The notes under the pieces were generated by a model. That model had not been told where the DNA came from, ran no database searches, and saw only the letters and a program-made list of their open reading frames with translations. Position numbers and translations under genes: made by a program. DNA of 64,000 nucleotides from positions 937,501-1,001,500 of the forward strand of contig CM077653.1 of NCBI GenBank assembly GCA_039707465.1. Direction: 5' to 3'. Each line of letters starts with the position of its first letter. Position 1 is the first letter of the stretch. This DNA is from Rhabdophis nuchalis (Eukaryota > Chordata > Lepidosauria > Squamata > Natricidae). Shown here piece by piece: positions 21,640 to 35,280 of the stretch.

Positions 21640-24600
21640 TCTCTTAGGAAGGGGTTGATCCTATGTTTAACCAATTTCCCAATTCACACATTTAAGGAGC
21701 TCTCCTCAGTTTTCTTGGGAGTTGGTTGGTTGTGTCTAGGGGCTGACTGCATCCCGCGCAGGGCCTTCCTGGAGAGGACCAGGCCAGGAAGACACCAAAG
21801 GCCACCCAGTCCCCTATTGAGGCCAACCCTTGGCAGCTGTGCTCGGCCTCTTGTAAGTCACCCTGATCACGCGAAGCCCCTCGTGATCTCCCTGGGTGGA
21901 TCCCCACGGGAGAGCTTAGTTTGACAGCATTGCTCGGAGGAGGCATTGTGGGGCGGGTGGGGGTGGGTTGAGAGGTTTGAATCCCTTCCCTGAGACCCCC
22001 TGAGCCTTTTCTCTCTGTGATATGTAGTGTCACGTTTGATGACCTCTCGGGGGGGGGGGGAAGGAATTGGCTAGCTGCCCATTGCTTACTTAAATATATA
22101 GATGTTTGCCTTGAAACATCTTCTCTTGAGTGCTGGCAGGCTAATGAATTCAGGGGGCCGTTTCAGACCCTCTCGGTGTAAAATGTAATCCTATTAAAAT
22201 AATTGAGTATTCCCAGAGCAGAGAATTCCCTCATCCGCCTGTCCACCAGGGAGATGGGAGTCATGAAAAGCTGGCCGGCCCATCCTCTGGATGACCTTGG
22301 GCTGGTTGGGGGGGGGGGTTCAAGCCCTCCTTCTGGGAACTGTCCATCAGCAGGGCAGCTTGGATGTCATAACATGCTGCGTTGAGGGGCCCTATCTCAA
22401 ATTATCTTCGTTGAGTTGAGTTGAGTCCTTACTTCCATGCAAGGGTAGCCTTTCAGGGCAGGGCGTGGCTTCCTTCCATCTTATGCAGAAGGCAAGGACT
22501 TTATCTTTCCATCATGTGGGGTTCAGGGGGGAAGCCACCTCTCTTTTGCACTGGTCCCTGGGGGGGATCATTGCCCCAAACTGCTACCCCTACATGGAAG
22601 TAACAGCTCTACGTGTTTATATTTTGGCATTTTAGTGTTATTTAAGAGATGGATTTGGTGCCTTCCGTGCACAGCATCCACAGATGGGGTGCAATAATTT
22701 GGACAGAAGATAAACTGAGAAGGCGTCTCTTTTTTCTGCCACAGATCGGTGCAGAGAATGAATCCTGTGGCCGGTAACGTGGGGGCTGTTAGATCACCCG
22801 ACTGGAAATAGATGTGTTGGTTTTCCCCGTTTAATTAGGAAAGTCACCCTCCCATTTGCTCTAACAAGCACTTGAAAAGAAATGAGAGGCTTTGATCCTC
22901 TGGGGGGGCCTTTCTTACGTTAGTCCTATTTCCAAAGAATGGGTTTTTCTTCCCCTTGAACAATTAACTGTCCACAAAATATACGTGGAGGAAAGCAGTG
23001 GGGCCATTTATGGTGTGTGCGGCTCTATTTTTAAGGAAATGGCTGCCTGGAGAATTGGTGTACCCAGTGTCAGTGGCTGCGAAGAGGACTTCTTGTCCTA
23101 GAAGATCCTTGTGGGACTTAGGTTTTTGTGCCAAGCCCATAAAGGGTTCCCATCTTTTTGGGGGGCGGTTTAAGAGTCCTCCACCCATCCTTGATTTCCC
23201 TCAGATGGTGAGCTGCCACGTCTTTCTCTACAGCTTGCCCGGGTGGCATCGCTGCAGTTCCAGAGCATTGGCCCAGGGGTCCTTTGGTCATGTTGGACGA
23301 TCAGCTGCAGAGCCCGATGGAGCTGGCTGTCCTTTGGGGCTGTTTGGCGTTACCCGAGAGCCAGAGGCCTTTTCCCTAATGTGTCTTCTGCAGGGAGAAA
23401 GAGGTTGGGGGTCGCTGAACTCTTCCCGGTGTGTATTTTGGGGAGATGAAGGAAAAGCACTTTGCGGTGATAGGTGTCAAACGTAGGAGCGCCATAATGG
23501 CTTGGCTTGTACCCGGGAAGGTGGCCTGATAGCATCTCCTCATTATGCCCATGTTGAAAAGCCTCACACTGGGAAGAGTGTGTGACGTTGTGCTTGGTGT
23601 GCATCCCTCTCTCCTGCCTGGGAACGAGGGTTTGAAATGGATCCCGGCTGCTTTGATTCGGCTTCCTGGCTGCTTATGATACTGGATTCAGAACAGAGCC
23701 TCGCAGGAGGGGAGACGGGAGTGCCGGCTCTTCAGGCGCCCCACTGTGCCAGTAGAAAGGCAGATGGGCTGCTTCAGCAGGGGCCTTGGCCAAACGTAGG
23801 ACCCCCTCGCCTTCAGGCAGGATAATCCTGTCTGGAGGAGGATGCACTGTCTTATTGGGGGGAGGGGGAACGTGCTTGTGGCTTGATCTCTGGAAAGGGG
23901 AGCATGGATGCCCTTCCTCCGCATCAAAGACAGACCCCTTCTGGTTGAGCTTGAAGTGAGCGGAGCCTCCGCTGAGGGACTCCACCTGGAGAGGCTGAAG
24001 GGTTCCTGAAGATTCAGGGATTTCCCAGCCAAGATGTCCCGTCCCCCCACTTCCCCCCACCCCCACCCCTGAATAGAGGAATGACTCAGGGGGCCAACGG
24101 GCATAACTTCCATCCCGCCTGAGGAATGCGTCGTCTTGAAGCTGAAACCAGCAAAGCAAGGAGGAGCAGGGAAGCACAAAACCTTTTTAAGGGGCTCAGT
24201 CCGGTAGAAGTGATGGAGGAGCAGCTGCTTTCCGTGACGGCCCCCTCAAAGGTGAAGTCTGTCCTTAGTTGGATGCTGAGATTAATGCGGCATCCTTACC
24301 GGAAACGCCCAGCAATCACATTTCTGCCCTGGAAGGTTGAGGTGGTTTCCAGTTCCTGAAATCTAGATAAGGTGCTTGGTTGAGTCAGCTGGCTTTGTGG
24401 TTGACCGACTCTTCCAGGGAGCCCTGGACAATCCATGCCTCACTGGGGGGCGGGGGATGTTCCCGGTCTTTCACGGAGGCCATCAGGCCATCAGGTGGGG
24501 GCGGGAGGTTGGTGGTGTCCGCAGAGGTGGACTCTCAAGGAGACTGACTCGGCTGGTTGGACAAGGACGACTCTCATCCGGGTGAAACTGGTGAGCCTCC

Positions 24601-25813
24601 AACCTTCCCGCCTCTGCTTCTGCCTGGAGGAAGAGCTCTGCCTTTTAGCCATTCTCTTCTGCTCGGGTACAAGAGCCGGGCTCTTCTTCGCCGGAGGGAA
24701 AGACTCTTCTCTGTGTGTTTTCAGAGGCATTTTTGTAGCCAGCGAGAATGGAATCATGTTTAGCTATTAAGACCAGCAAAAAAGAAAATAATGTTGATTC
24801 ATCTACTGTGGCATTCTGTACTTAATCCCGTCCTTGCCAGCTAGTGAAAACCACAGCTTAGTGTTTGTTTTGTGGTTCTCGTTGGAAATTAGGTATTTAC
24901 AACTTGCTGCTGCTTGGCTGGATGAAATCCCTCTGGGAACAAAATCGCCAAGCTGGCCTGGACACTTCCGAGTTTAATATCTTGTTTGTTCAGCTTTTCT
25001 TGCCCTTTATTCCTGCTTGGAAGATGGAATTTCGTTTCTAATCATTGTAATTGTGGACAGAGAAGTTCTCATGGGCAGATTGGCAGCTCCAAATGCCAAG
25101 GAAAGAGGGAAACGGAGCCAGGCTCTGAATTAGGAGCGGCGGTGGCTTGGCTAGGACGGCTGCTGGCATCTTGGCCGCGGAATTTAGATTTTCTGAAATT
25201 GCAACTCTATTCCTTTTATTAGGCTATCTTCATAACGCACCCATATTTATTTTAATTATTTTTTTCCTAATGCATATGTAGCACGCTAGACTTTTCCTTA
25301 AAAAAGGTAACAGTAATTTATTTTATCGTAGAAGCATTAAATTAGCTGTCAGCCATGCTGCACAGGTGAATGGTGACTTTTGAATAGAATTACCAAATTG
25401 TTCTTCCCAAAGCATTTTTCATCCTTCTTCTTCCACGATTAAAGGAGGCGGGGAGGAGGCCAAATGGAACATTAAGGTAGTGGTCACACTGCTCCGAGAG
25501 CTGCTTCAGCCTGGATTGTGTTTCTCTCCACTCATTACAGAAATTTGGTATCCTCCGTTGTCACATGTGCCTCACTCACTGCGACAGTGAGCCAAGCTGC
25601 AAACCGAGAGAGAGGAGGCCAAGCAGCCATGCTGGGCAAAGCCTGATATGGGGCCATGCCAAGTTCTTCACAGAGCGGTGGTGCTGTCCCCTTCTCTTGG
25701 CTGCATGGCAGCTTAACAGGTTCCTGACGGAGGAGGGTGCCATGTATAAGTCTAGGCAAAACCAAACTTAAGACTGTAAATGTAAATTTCTGGCCAAACT
25801 GCATGGTGTAGAG
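21640..25813. other. Gene-free unique DNA
   Basis: No exon or transposon is recognised in 4.2 kb. It holds a small TTGAG tandem near 22413-22426, several G homopolymers (for example 22050-22060 and 22309-22318) and a minus-strand G-quadruplex candidate at 24043-24069. Bases 24780-25560 are AT-rich with homeodomain-like words. Confidence 0.5.
24043..24069 (-). other. G-quadruplex-forming candidate
   Basis: Four C runs of four to six bases, separated by short spacers, give four G runs on the minus strand. This meets the usual G4 pattern. Function is not implied. Confidence 0.6.
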
Positions 25814-25884
25814 CAGTGTTTCTCAACCTTTGCAACTTGAAGATGTCTGGACTCCAACTCCCAGAATTCCCCAGCCAGCATCAT
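25814..25884. mobile_element. Half of a fold-back hAT-type MITE
   Basis: CAGTGTTTCTCAACCTT is a typical hAT-type terminus. It is followed by GGACTCCAACTCCCAGAATTCC, the same arm wording seen in the fold-back elements at 27732, 36361, 36474 and 53896. The mirrored right arm is missing, so this is a truncated copy and no target duplication can be read. Confidence 0.75.
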
Positions 25885-27566
25885 GGCGACAGAAGATTCC
25901 TCTCTTGGGTCCAGTCAGGAGTGATCAGGAAGCATGGAGAGCTTTCTTGAGGGGCCAGAGATGGCCCTGACTTTCTCTGCTGAAGGAGTATGTGGCCTGC
26001 CAGTGCACATTGAGCAGCTCTGTGGCAGGACGATGGGGTTTGTGGTTCGGCTACATGTGGTTGAACCCGTTTGTCAGAGAGAGTCTCAACAACATTGATT
26101 GGTATGCTGTCAGTTAAGGGTGGGGAGATGTCAAGTGCATGAGTCCAGGCAGTTCATGAATTTATAGGTTTATTGTATACTTAAGCTCTCTAGAAGAATC
26201 TGAGCTACTAACGGTCAAAAAAAGTTGATGGCAGATAAGAGTCAGTGGGATTCAGGGTGGGCTGGATGTAGCTCTCTTGTGGGTGCAAAGTGTCTCGAGA
26301 CCGATGACATGCTTGACTCCTCCTTCCCTCAGGCTCAGCTGGGTCTCCTCCTCCTCCAGGAGAGTTGGGATGGCAGCCGTTCATATGATTCCGCAGGCCT
26401 TCTGTGGCCTTTGGGCTTCACCCTAAACTGCGCCTTGTTCATTCCTGCTCTCCAAGCAGTGAAGTGAGTTTCTATCTGATAAATGGGACTTGCAGGTTTT
26501 CCCCACAGCCCCTTTTCCTCCAGATTTGTTGTTTTACTGCTTGTAAACATTGCTTCTAGCCCAACTTGTTTTTCAGCATAATAAGGTCTTCTGCGAGAAG
26601 AGCGGCTGGAGGAGGGAGGGGGGAGGCCCCTGCAGCAAGCGGCTTCTTTCTACTCAGCCTTGCGTGCCTCTCCGTGCCCCAGCCGAGTCCCCCTTCCGCT
26701 CGGTTATTAACCCATCTTTCAGCTCTCGTTGGCAGAGGCTGCCGGGGATGGGAGCCGCTGGGGGTGGGCCTGGGTAGTTGGGAACTGGGTCATGCCAGGA
26801 TTAGAGCGTACAAAACACAGTCATTTGGCTGGACAGAAAGGCAATTCTCCTCCGTCAAAGGCTGTCCAGGGCAATCAGGGAAGGAGAGGCAGGATCTCCC
26901 TCCGGGCCCCACAGCCGAAGGGCAGACAGACACGGCGGGGCTCCCTTGCAGAAGCGGCCACGGATCGCTCGAGAAAGGCCTCACCAAAATCCGGCTGGGG
27001 GATTTGGGGCCAGTCCCTCTTTCTCCCCTCAACCCACCTGGCAGGGAGCTGCTGGAGGGGGAGACATACAGGAGGGGCAGGGAGGAGCATTGAGCTCTTT
27101 ATAAAAATAGTATAGGCGGGATATAAATAAGCAATGCTTCAATAACTCTCCTGGCGAAGGCCTTTGTTCTCTCGGCCCATGTTCTGAATTGATTTGAGAA
27201 GCCGTTGGAACGGTTGACTCTTCGGCACCCTCACCGATCGAATTGACTTAGATGGTAATAAGTCGTGAGTTTGCTGAAGTTTGAAGAAAACACAAGATTA
27301 CAGCCATGTGCCACGTTGGGGCACATCAATTAAGCTGCGAGAGGAAAATGCTCGAACGGCACTTCCCGTTTCAACATCATGCTGCGTGGCCAGGTTGGAG
27401 AAGAGAGATGTGGGCCATGCGACCAGGGGAAGAGGGTGTGTGTGTCTCCTTCAGGTGTGTGTGCAGGAGAGCTGTGGTTGTTTGGATTTGCTGTTGTGCA
27501 GTTGCTGAGCAGGGCCTTGGGGCTTTGTTGGAGACGTGGCTTATCATGATGGAAAATGCTTGTAAT
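25885..27566. other. Gene-free unique DNA
   Basis: I recognise no gene or repeat. The open frames at 26566-27115 overlap in two plus frames and on the minus strand without motifs, so I do not treat them as coding. Confidence 0.5.
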
Positions 27567-27650
27567 AGTAGCCCAGAGCATTTATATAGCGCTTGACAGC
27601 CCTTTCTAAGCAGTTCACAGAGTCCGCATATAACATGCCCTATCTATAAT
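27567..27650 (-). mobile_element. MIR-like SINE 3'-end fragment
   Basis: The wording AGCATTTATATAGCGCTT, ACAGCCCTTTCTAAGC and CACAGAGTC matches, base for base in parts, the tail half of the SINE at 4350-4450. The tRNA-like head is absent. Orientation follows the longer copy. The downstream limit is uncertain. Confidence 0.68.
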
Positions 27651-27731
27651 GTTCCTAATACCTTGCGCTCTTCTTCAGCGGAAGGCCTCTTGGCTTCTGA
27701 GGAAGGACGGAGCAATGGCCGCTCCCTAAAC

Positions 27732-27851
27732 CAGGGGTCTCCCAACTTGGCAACTTTAAGACTTGTGGACTTCAACTCCACCTGGTTGGCTGAGGAATTC
27801 TGGGAGTTGAAATCCATCAGTCTTAAAAGTTGCCAAGTTGGGAGGACCCAG
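27732..27851. mobile_element. Fold-back hAT MITE with perfect TSD
   Basis: The 120-bp element is flanked by perfect 8-bp repeats CCCTAAAC at 27724-27731 and 27852-27859. The left arm CAGGGGTCTCCCAACTTGGC pairs with a right arm ending GCCAAGTTGGGAGGACCCAG. Pairing continues inward through the GACTTGTGGACTTCAACTCC region, so nearly the whole element is one long inverted repeat. It is non-coding. The target centre is TA, as in the copies at 50794 and 53896. Confidence 0.92.
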
Positions 27852-27859
27852 CCCTAAAC

Positions 27860-30800
27860 CCAAAGGCCTTTCTAACTTTCTGGAAGTTCATCGTGAGACC
27901 AAAGAAGCTCTAGAGAGCTTCAGGAGCCTTGGAGGAGTCTTCTTCTCTTTCCCACCTTGGGTCAGCCAATTGCCAATTATGAGGAGGTTGACTATTCCAA
28001 AGGGATGCAGGGAGGAGGAAAGTCTACGTCTTACCCTTCAGTGTCTCCCAACAGACTTACTCCAAAGGTTCCTTGGTCCAGGTGCATCTGTTGTGCCTGA
28101 GCCACGAGATCTTCCTGGGAGCTCCTCCTGTATGTGCCTCTCTTAAGGGGTAGATGGTGGAACTCTTTGTCTGCAACCTCCTTCCAAAAAGATATCCTGG
28201 CACCCGTCTCACAAGCTTTGGGGGCATCAGGTTGGGACTCATATTTCACCAGATGTTTTAAATATATACGGCACCCAGCATTTTAATGAGCAGGTTTCAT
28301 TTTAGAAAAAAATGTGGATCATCTTGAAGCATCATTGCCTGAAGAATGTTATTATACTGTTGTTCCTTAAATAAACCTGGGAATTGACAGCCATTTTCTA
28401 AGCCTTCCATATCATTGAACATTGCAAACTTCTTTGATTTTTTTTACTTTACACTATTACCAGTCAATCCAAATTGGATTTGTTGGGTAGAACAAATGCT
28501 TGCTACATCCTGGCTTAAAGGGGAAAGGCGATCCTTCCTGTTGCAAACTCCTGCACAATAAGAATGTCATTCAGTTGGACTTGGTGAGCATCGCCCACTC
28601 CACCACTCTGTCTACTCAAGTGGAAAGAGATGAGCTTCTACTGCCCTCATCCCTGAGTCATTTCCTCAGACTGAGGAGGAATCATTAGGTCACAACATGC
28701 TTCCTTCCACTCAGTTGGGTTGCCCATGCAAAACAGCAATGCTTCTCCCATGGATTCCAGGCCAGAATATCTCCTGAGTCACATCTGGAGATCTTGTGGG
28801 TTGGGTGTGGGGCCATCTGCATGCAAAGCATGTCTCCTCTGGACCCTTTGTGCAAGTGTTGTGTTTGACCAGAGCGTTTGTGCTTTGTTGGAACTGCTTT
28901 GGCAAAGCTGTGATGGTGGTGATTGTGTTGACCAAAGAAAAGAGGAGATGAGGACTAATAGGAGCAGGGAGGCCATCCTGCCAGTTCAGGAGCCCACTTC
29001 CTCCTTCATCTTCCCCAAACTGTGGTGGCTTCTGCAAGGAATGCTGTTCCCTTCCTCTTTCCATCCTCTGCTCCTCTGGATCAAAGGCTCAGGAATGGGC
29101 TGTGGATTATCTTCTCCAGATGCTGCTTACCCTGAGTCCCAGGCCTCTTCCTGGGATATGGAGGTGGCTCCCCATAGCAGGACGTTCTTCAAGGTTAATT
29201 TGAGAAAACACAGCACTGTCGGATCCTCTCCCACAACTCCCCCGAAGCCTGCAATGGGGACCAAAGCAGATCAGGTAAAATGTAAACAACTGATTTCTGG
29301 TCACATGTGTACCCTCCCTCCCTCCCTCCCAGCCCAGCACTAAACACCAAATCATAATTCCTGCCATTCCCGTAATTAAATCACACGCACAATGTTAAGT
29401 AATAAAATTCATTTATATGAAACGTCAGAAGTGACACTGTCTCTGTGATTAGAGGCAAATTTATAGCGGTCGGTGGTAAATGTTGCATTCAGCTACTCAA
29501 TTCTGTTTCGAGAGCTGGCCATTTTCAAGTGCAGCCCTGACAATTTTTGGCTTACACGCTTTAAACATAATAAAATAAACTCCTGCATGTAAAAAGGCTC
29601 GTCTCACAAGTCAAATGCTCTCATTTGGCAATTTGTTTTATCCTGTTTGCCTTTGTTGTGGATGATCACGGAGGCTGAACTGGGTCAGACGGGAAGATTG
29701 CCCTCCCGACCTCTTCCGGAAGGTCTTTGCACACTCTGCCCTTCCTTTATTTCTTCCTTCACGAATGTTTTGTCTTTATAAGAACCTATGAAATCAACAC
29801 AGCCCATGACATTAAAAAATAAAATAAAAATAAAAGCATATTATTGCTGCTGCATTGTTGAGAGTAGGAGAAAGACCTGCTGGTTGTGGCAGGAAGACAG
29901 GTGACATGGGTTGGGGGATTGGTGCAGGACGGAAGCCCCTCTTCTTCTCATTCGAGAGGACCTGAAAGATGGGAAACCGGGACGAGGCGGCTGCTTCTGA
30001 GCAGGATTTCCGAGGAAGGGAAGAATCTGAATCCAAGCAGCTTCTGGCATCTTAAGAAATCAAGGCGTCTCCTGGACCCAAAAAGGTGGAAGGAAGAGTG
30101 GCGAGGGGGGAATCCTTGGGCTAATGAATGAGGAACAGGGCAGGCCATTCCCACTGAACGAGCGTCCTTCTCCAGCCTATCCTCATCCCCAGCGGTGGTG
30201 GGAGTGCCAACCTCTGAGCTTCTCAGGTGAGAAGGTGCAAGCCAGTTCCTCCTCTAGATTCTTGGCTGCCAGGATGTCCCCAGGGAAGACGCTGCTCCAG
30301 AATCTCAGGGGAAGGAAGAAGTCCCCAAAACTTTGACTGGCCTGAGAATTCCTGCCATTTTGGAGCCTTGGGAAGTGGTGGCAAGACGGTGTTTGAGAAG
30401 AGCTGCTTGTTTTTAGATAGTCAAACAGCCACGATGGAAAATAGTCTTGGAAATGTACTCAATAATATGAACGCTGCTGCGTTTTCACTGCGGGTTGGAG
30501 CTAAAAGTGTTGAAAATGGGAGAATGGACTGAGGTTTTCCCATCTCCACAGAGGACAGTTGCACAAGGCATGGGAAGAGTCTGGCTCTGTGGTTCTTAGA
30601 TGGTGTATCTTCTGAGGAACGGTGTGGTAGCCTCCGTATTGTATGTCCCATCGAAGTTTCATTTGGTTTTTCACCTTTCCATCTTTCCACCTTTGATGTG
30701 AATCTCAGAGGCTTTGTCCGGTGGTGGTGGTGGGGTGTCTCCAGCCCTCCAGTTTATCCCTCCTAACCTCCCTTCTTCTGAATCCGGCCTGGAACCTCTT

Positions 30801-33800
30801 GTGTTGCATCAGCACCTGGGCTGATTCTCCTCTCTGGGGCTGTGGAAGCGGTGTGCACCGTACCTGAACTGGCATGCCGCTTTTCGTCGCAGCTCTCCAT
30901 AATTCATCTCCTTCCCTCCATAAATAACACTGTGCTGCCACCACTTCAGTAAACTGTGAATAGCTTTCTCACTGTAAAACACAAATCCAAGACGATTCCT
31001 TTTTATAAGGTGCGAAGTCAGAGATTTGCCCAATTTAGATAAAGAGAGCTTACTCGGAGAGGAATGTTTGCCTCCGAGAAATAAATAAATGTCGACATAG
31101 CTTAGATTGGAGAAATGTTTGACTTCATAATAAGTTTGCCAGGCTACAGTGCTTGAATTCTCATTTCCCCGGTGTCCGCAATACACGGCCTGTTGAGCAG
31201 GTGGCCCTTGCTAGATGTGCGCTTCTGTTCTGGCATGAAACGGCGAAGGAGGAGACTGCAAACCGGTGGCCATCCTCTTCCTCCCACAGAGACCACAGCA
31301 GCCACAATTGCCAGAGTCCTGGTCAGAGGTAAGGGGTCTGCCCAATCTCAGGAACCTCCACGGCCGTCTTGGTGAGTTTCAAGAACTCCATTTGGCCACG
31401 CTGGTATCCAGCAGTCTTGCCGGAGGGCTTCTCCTCTGAGCTGCTGGGAGTGGAGAGAGCAGCAGGACCGGGCAGAAGGGGGTCTCCCCTCCCTCACCAG
31501 CCACGCGAAGGGGTGGGGGAGAAGATGGCCATCGGGTGTCCCACGGAAGCTATAGGGAGCCTGTATCCCATGGTGGCATGGTGAGATCTGGTGTAATTGA
31601 ATATGGAGAGGAGGGAAGTGTGTATTGTGTAGATGACCCAACACTGTGTTTTAGAAAGCATGCATCTCCTCTTTGGCTCATGCTTCAAGGAAGAAAAAAC
31701 AAGACCAAATCTGCAGCTACCAAAAGTCTTTAATTGTGGTCTTGGTTAAATACAACTCTGTGTAAGCACAGGTGAGCAAACCGCAGGGAGTGAGGAACGC
31801 CCATGGGTAGTCTCTCGCTCTTGCTTCTGGAGGGAGAACGCTACTGTTGATGGTCAGACCTTCCCTGCTTCTGTCTCCACACCCAGGAAAGAGAGAGAGA
31901 GAGGGGGGGGGGGTCTTCAGCAGCACAAATACACAGGAGAAGCTCTGCCTGCTGTGGCCCCTGTGTGGCTGGCCCAGAGGTGTGTCCCCCCCCTCCCCCC
32001 AGATGCAGAGTTGGTGGGAGATGGCTTGAGAAAGAGCCATGGACAACTTCAGTCACATTAGCAGCCCCACTTAACAAAGACGCCCGTTCCTTCTCCTGTT
32101 TGTTTTGTTAAGAGCACACGAAACGATTGTTATGGAAATGAAAGGAAAGGATCTGCTTTTATCTGGTAAGAATTAAAATCTGCAGTGTCGGAAAATATCG
32201 TAAAAGATTTCCGAGGATGAAAAGCTTAAGAAGGAGAAGCCGCCGAATGCCAAAGTGGGGTGGATGATTCTGGGGGAAAATCCTTTGCTTGCTGCTCAGA
32301 GGGGCTCCCCCCATTTAAAAGAGAGGCGCATTTGCTGCATAATAGCTTGAACCGCTGAAGTCACACTGGCGGTTACCTAGCAACAGGTGGGAGCATAACG
32401 AGAGGAGAAGGCGCGCATGCCTCTCGTTGAAGTGGGTGAAAGATGCAGTGTGCGGCTTCTCAGAAAAACCCAGAGAAAATGGGAGTTTCAGCTTTGCATT
32501 TTGTTCTACACCATCAGGGTGTGTCTGTACATGTGGGCTATTCCCCTTCTAGCCAGCGGATTCCTCCCAGCCCATCGACCACCCAGCTACTAGGGAAAGG
32601 CGGTTGTTGGTTGCAGGACAACAAGCCCTCTTGTCCTTCTGAATCGCAAGCCTTCTTGCGCGTTCCCACGTTTGCCTCCTATCAGGGCTGGGAGACTCGC
32701 TCATCGCACCGGGGGCTTTTGGCATGGAGGGAAGAAACCCATTTTGGCTTTGATAGACAAAGGAGGAGATGATGATGGTGTCCCCTTCAGAGGTTCTGGG
32801 CTTCTCGCTCTCTGAACAAACCCTATTCCCACCCTGGACACTCCCAACTTAGAGTAGGTTCCTTCCGTTCTGAGCATTGTTTACGTAACACTTTGGAGGG
32901 GGGAGGCTTCTGGAAAGTGGAGTACGTGGAGGCCACCTGGGGATAAAACCCAGCGAAGGTGTGGCCATGTTTCAAAGCTCTTTTGGGAGCATTGAGAAAG
33001 CTGCTCCCTTCAACGGGGTCTTTGTCCCACAGCAGGCTCTGCCCTCTCCCACCCTGGGCGCGACACCGTTGAACGATACCAACCACGAGATCCTCAAACT
33101 CCCGTTCAAGGCGTCCTTGGTATGCCTCGTTGTGCAGAGCAGTGTAAACATGTTTCCCCCACAGTTACTCCCATACAGAATAAGCCTCTCTCTAGAAGAC
33201 AACCTGCCTCTCTTACCTTCTTCTCCTTTTCCAGAGTTCCTCTGAGTGAAAGGCTCTTCTGTTCCTGCCAAGAGGCCACCACGCTTTCCGTGTTTACCTC
33301 TTCCTTTCTCCCAGTTCCGCTCTCCAGGCGCCATGTAAATAATTGCAGACATCACTAGAAAGACTGGAGTGCCATCCCACCGTTCTGTTCCAAGTATTTC
33401 TATGGCTGTTGCAGTTGGCTCCTTCTTGGAAAGCTTCAACCACACGAGACAATTTTTATTCTGAAAAGTTGAGGACAAAGTTCTGCGTAACTGAAGTGTC
33501 AATAAAGAGGCTCTCAAAGCATCAGGATGAAGGATGTGCGCCGAGGGCCTTTGTGGTATTGAAATGCCGCATGACGGATTCTTGCTGTGTGTAGTTGGAA
33601 GCGTCCATCCACAGGGAGACATTTTCTCTGGCAAAAACAGCAGGTAGGCTTCCTAATGGCTCCTTTAATTGCTAAGGGCCGCCTTGCCAATAAGTCCTCA
33701 GAAGTCACCAACCCACACGCAGCTAAGTTAAGCCACAGGCCTAAGCGAAGCAGGCGAGCTCTGAGCGTGCCTAGTTCAGCCGTTGTGGATATCGCGGCTG

Positions 33801-35067
33801 GGAGGTTCCTCCGAAGCTGCAAACAAGAGTTTTTAACATTTTACCTCGGTAGGCGGCTGGCGGCTGGACCTGGAACCTTCACTTGTGGAAAAGAGGCTCC
33901 CATGAGGCATGGGATAGAAGTCCACTTGGTGGTCAATCTTTTCTGCCTGCCCCCCCTCCCTCCCCACGAGGATCCCCATGTCTGCTTCTCCGCTTTGGCC
34001 ATCCTGGGTTCCTTCCAGAAGTGCCGAAGAACTCGGCTAATTCCTTCTCCCCAACCACCCTGCGTTTCGTCCACCAGGGTCTTCAGAACTGGGGAGGGTG
34101 GGGGGGGGCAGCTAAGGAAGCTTCCCCAGGCATGCCTGGGCCATTTCCACGATGGCTTCTCCTCTTCCTTTGTCTTTGCCATCAGGGGGATTCTGAACTT
34201 GGCTGGCGTCCCCCAGCCTTTCGCTCCCCGTATCCTGATGCTGTAGGATGCCTCTGTGTAGCAGATGGAGCTATTAGTGAGCTGTGCTATCTTGAAGAAT
34301 TGCTTTCCCAGGTAATCAGCCAAGCTCATTTAGCTTGCGTTTCCCCACCTCGATATGTCAGCTCGGAAAGCGGGAATGATTAATGGCCGCAGCCTGGATA
34401 CTGCACTGAAGAACCACACTGGTCTGTGTGTGTGTCTGTGTGTGCGCGTGGGTGTGGGTCGCTCCAGGGAGTGCCAGCCCCCCAGGGAGCTTAAAGCGCT
34501 CTGATGCAAAGAGAGGGAGACGGGAGGAAAACGGCGCTGTCGTGTGCAGAGTTTCTGTGGCAACTGAGCGTTGGCCCCCGTTGGCGAGAGAGGGACAGGA
34601 GCCCCCACGGCTGCCTCCCTGTTGTTGCCGTGTTGAACTGACTCCATCAGCTTTTCCCTAACTGACTCCAGTCACGCTTGGAGGGACACATCACAACGGA
34701 GATTAATACATAGAATGAGCCCTGTTAAATATATAGGCCAGTTATATTTTAAATGAGTTGGAAGTAATTTTGGGGGGAGGGCGCGGAAATCAATATAGGT
34801 TAATGGTGTTTCTAGTCAGTGATTTTTATCTGAGAACCTCTATTTTTGTGGAGCAGGACTCCTACACCAGCCACCGAGTGGAGGGGGGGAGGTGTCCTCC
34901 TCCTGCTCCAAGGCTGAAAGGCTGCAGAAGCTGAGCTGGAAAGTGGACCTTCTTGCTAAAGCAAGCAGGTTTTCCTCTTGGGGGGGGGGAATGAGAACCA
35001 CAGAGCAGGGGTCTTTGGCAGAGGGGGCTCCATGCCAGCCCTTGGCCTGCTTAGGCACTCCAGAGCA
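27860..35067. other. Gene-free unique DNA, 7.2 kb
   Basis: This is the longest repeat-poor block of the window. No exon, RNA gene or transposon is recognised. Frames up to 220 codons (28720-29343, 32972-33634 and 33587-34246) have overlapping rivals on the other strand and no domain wording. Bases 29340-29690 are AT-rich with TAATTA-type words. An RFX X-box match lies at 32372-32384. G homopolymers lie at 31901-31911 and 34981-34990. Confidence 0.5.
32372..32384. promoter_or_regulatory. RFX X-box match
   Basis: GTTACC-T-AGCAAC matches both half-sites of the RFX consensus GTNRCC(0-3N)RGYAAC with a 1-bp spacer. RFX factors drive ciliary genes and some enhancers. No promoter or first exon is recognised nearby, so a distal site or chance are both possible. 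Confidence 0.4.
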
Positions 35068-35075
35068 GGATCTGG

Positions 35076-35280
35076 CAGGTTCTGTTCTAGCAGAAATTTT
35101 GAGTAGTCCAGAGAACCGGCAAATACCACCTCTGGCTGGCCCCGACCCTCATCTATTCTCTGCCTCCCGAGTCCCAGCTGATCAGGAGGGAATGGGGATT
35201 TTGCAGTATCCTTCCCTTGCCACGCCCACTAAGCCACGCCCACAGAACCGGTAGTAAAAAAAAAATGAATTTCACCTCTG
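35076..35280. mobile_element. hAT-type element, copy 2, with alternative 5' end
   Basis: The 205-bp copy is homologous to 41464-41667. Perfect 8-bp repeats GGATCTGG flank it at 35068-35075 and 35281-35288. Its left end is CAGGTTCTG, a position that is internal in the 41464 copy, where the end is CAGGGGTGG. Its right end, read on the other strand, is CAGAGGTGAAATTC. It holds two CCACGCCCA words at 35220-35228 and 35234-35242. It is non-coding. Confidence 0.9.

Noticed and set aside
28720..29343. 207-codon open frame
   Set aside because: No domain, signal peptide or repeat pattern is visible. The opposite strand is also open over much of it.
33587..34246. 219-codon plus frame opposite a 162-codon minus frame
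   Set aside because: Both frames cover the same DNA, neither has a recognisable domain, and I saw no convincing splice context.
34428..34460. TG-rich stretch as a microsatellite
   Set aside because: It is interrupted and short, with no clear unit count, so it is left out.
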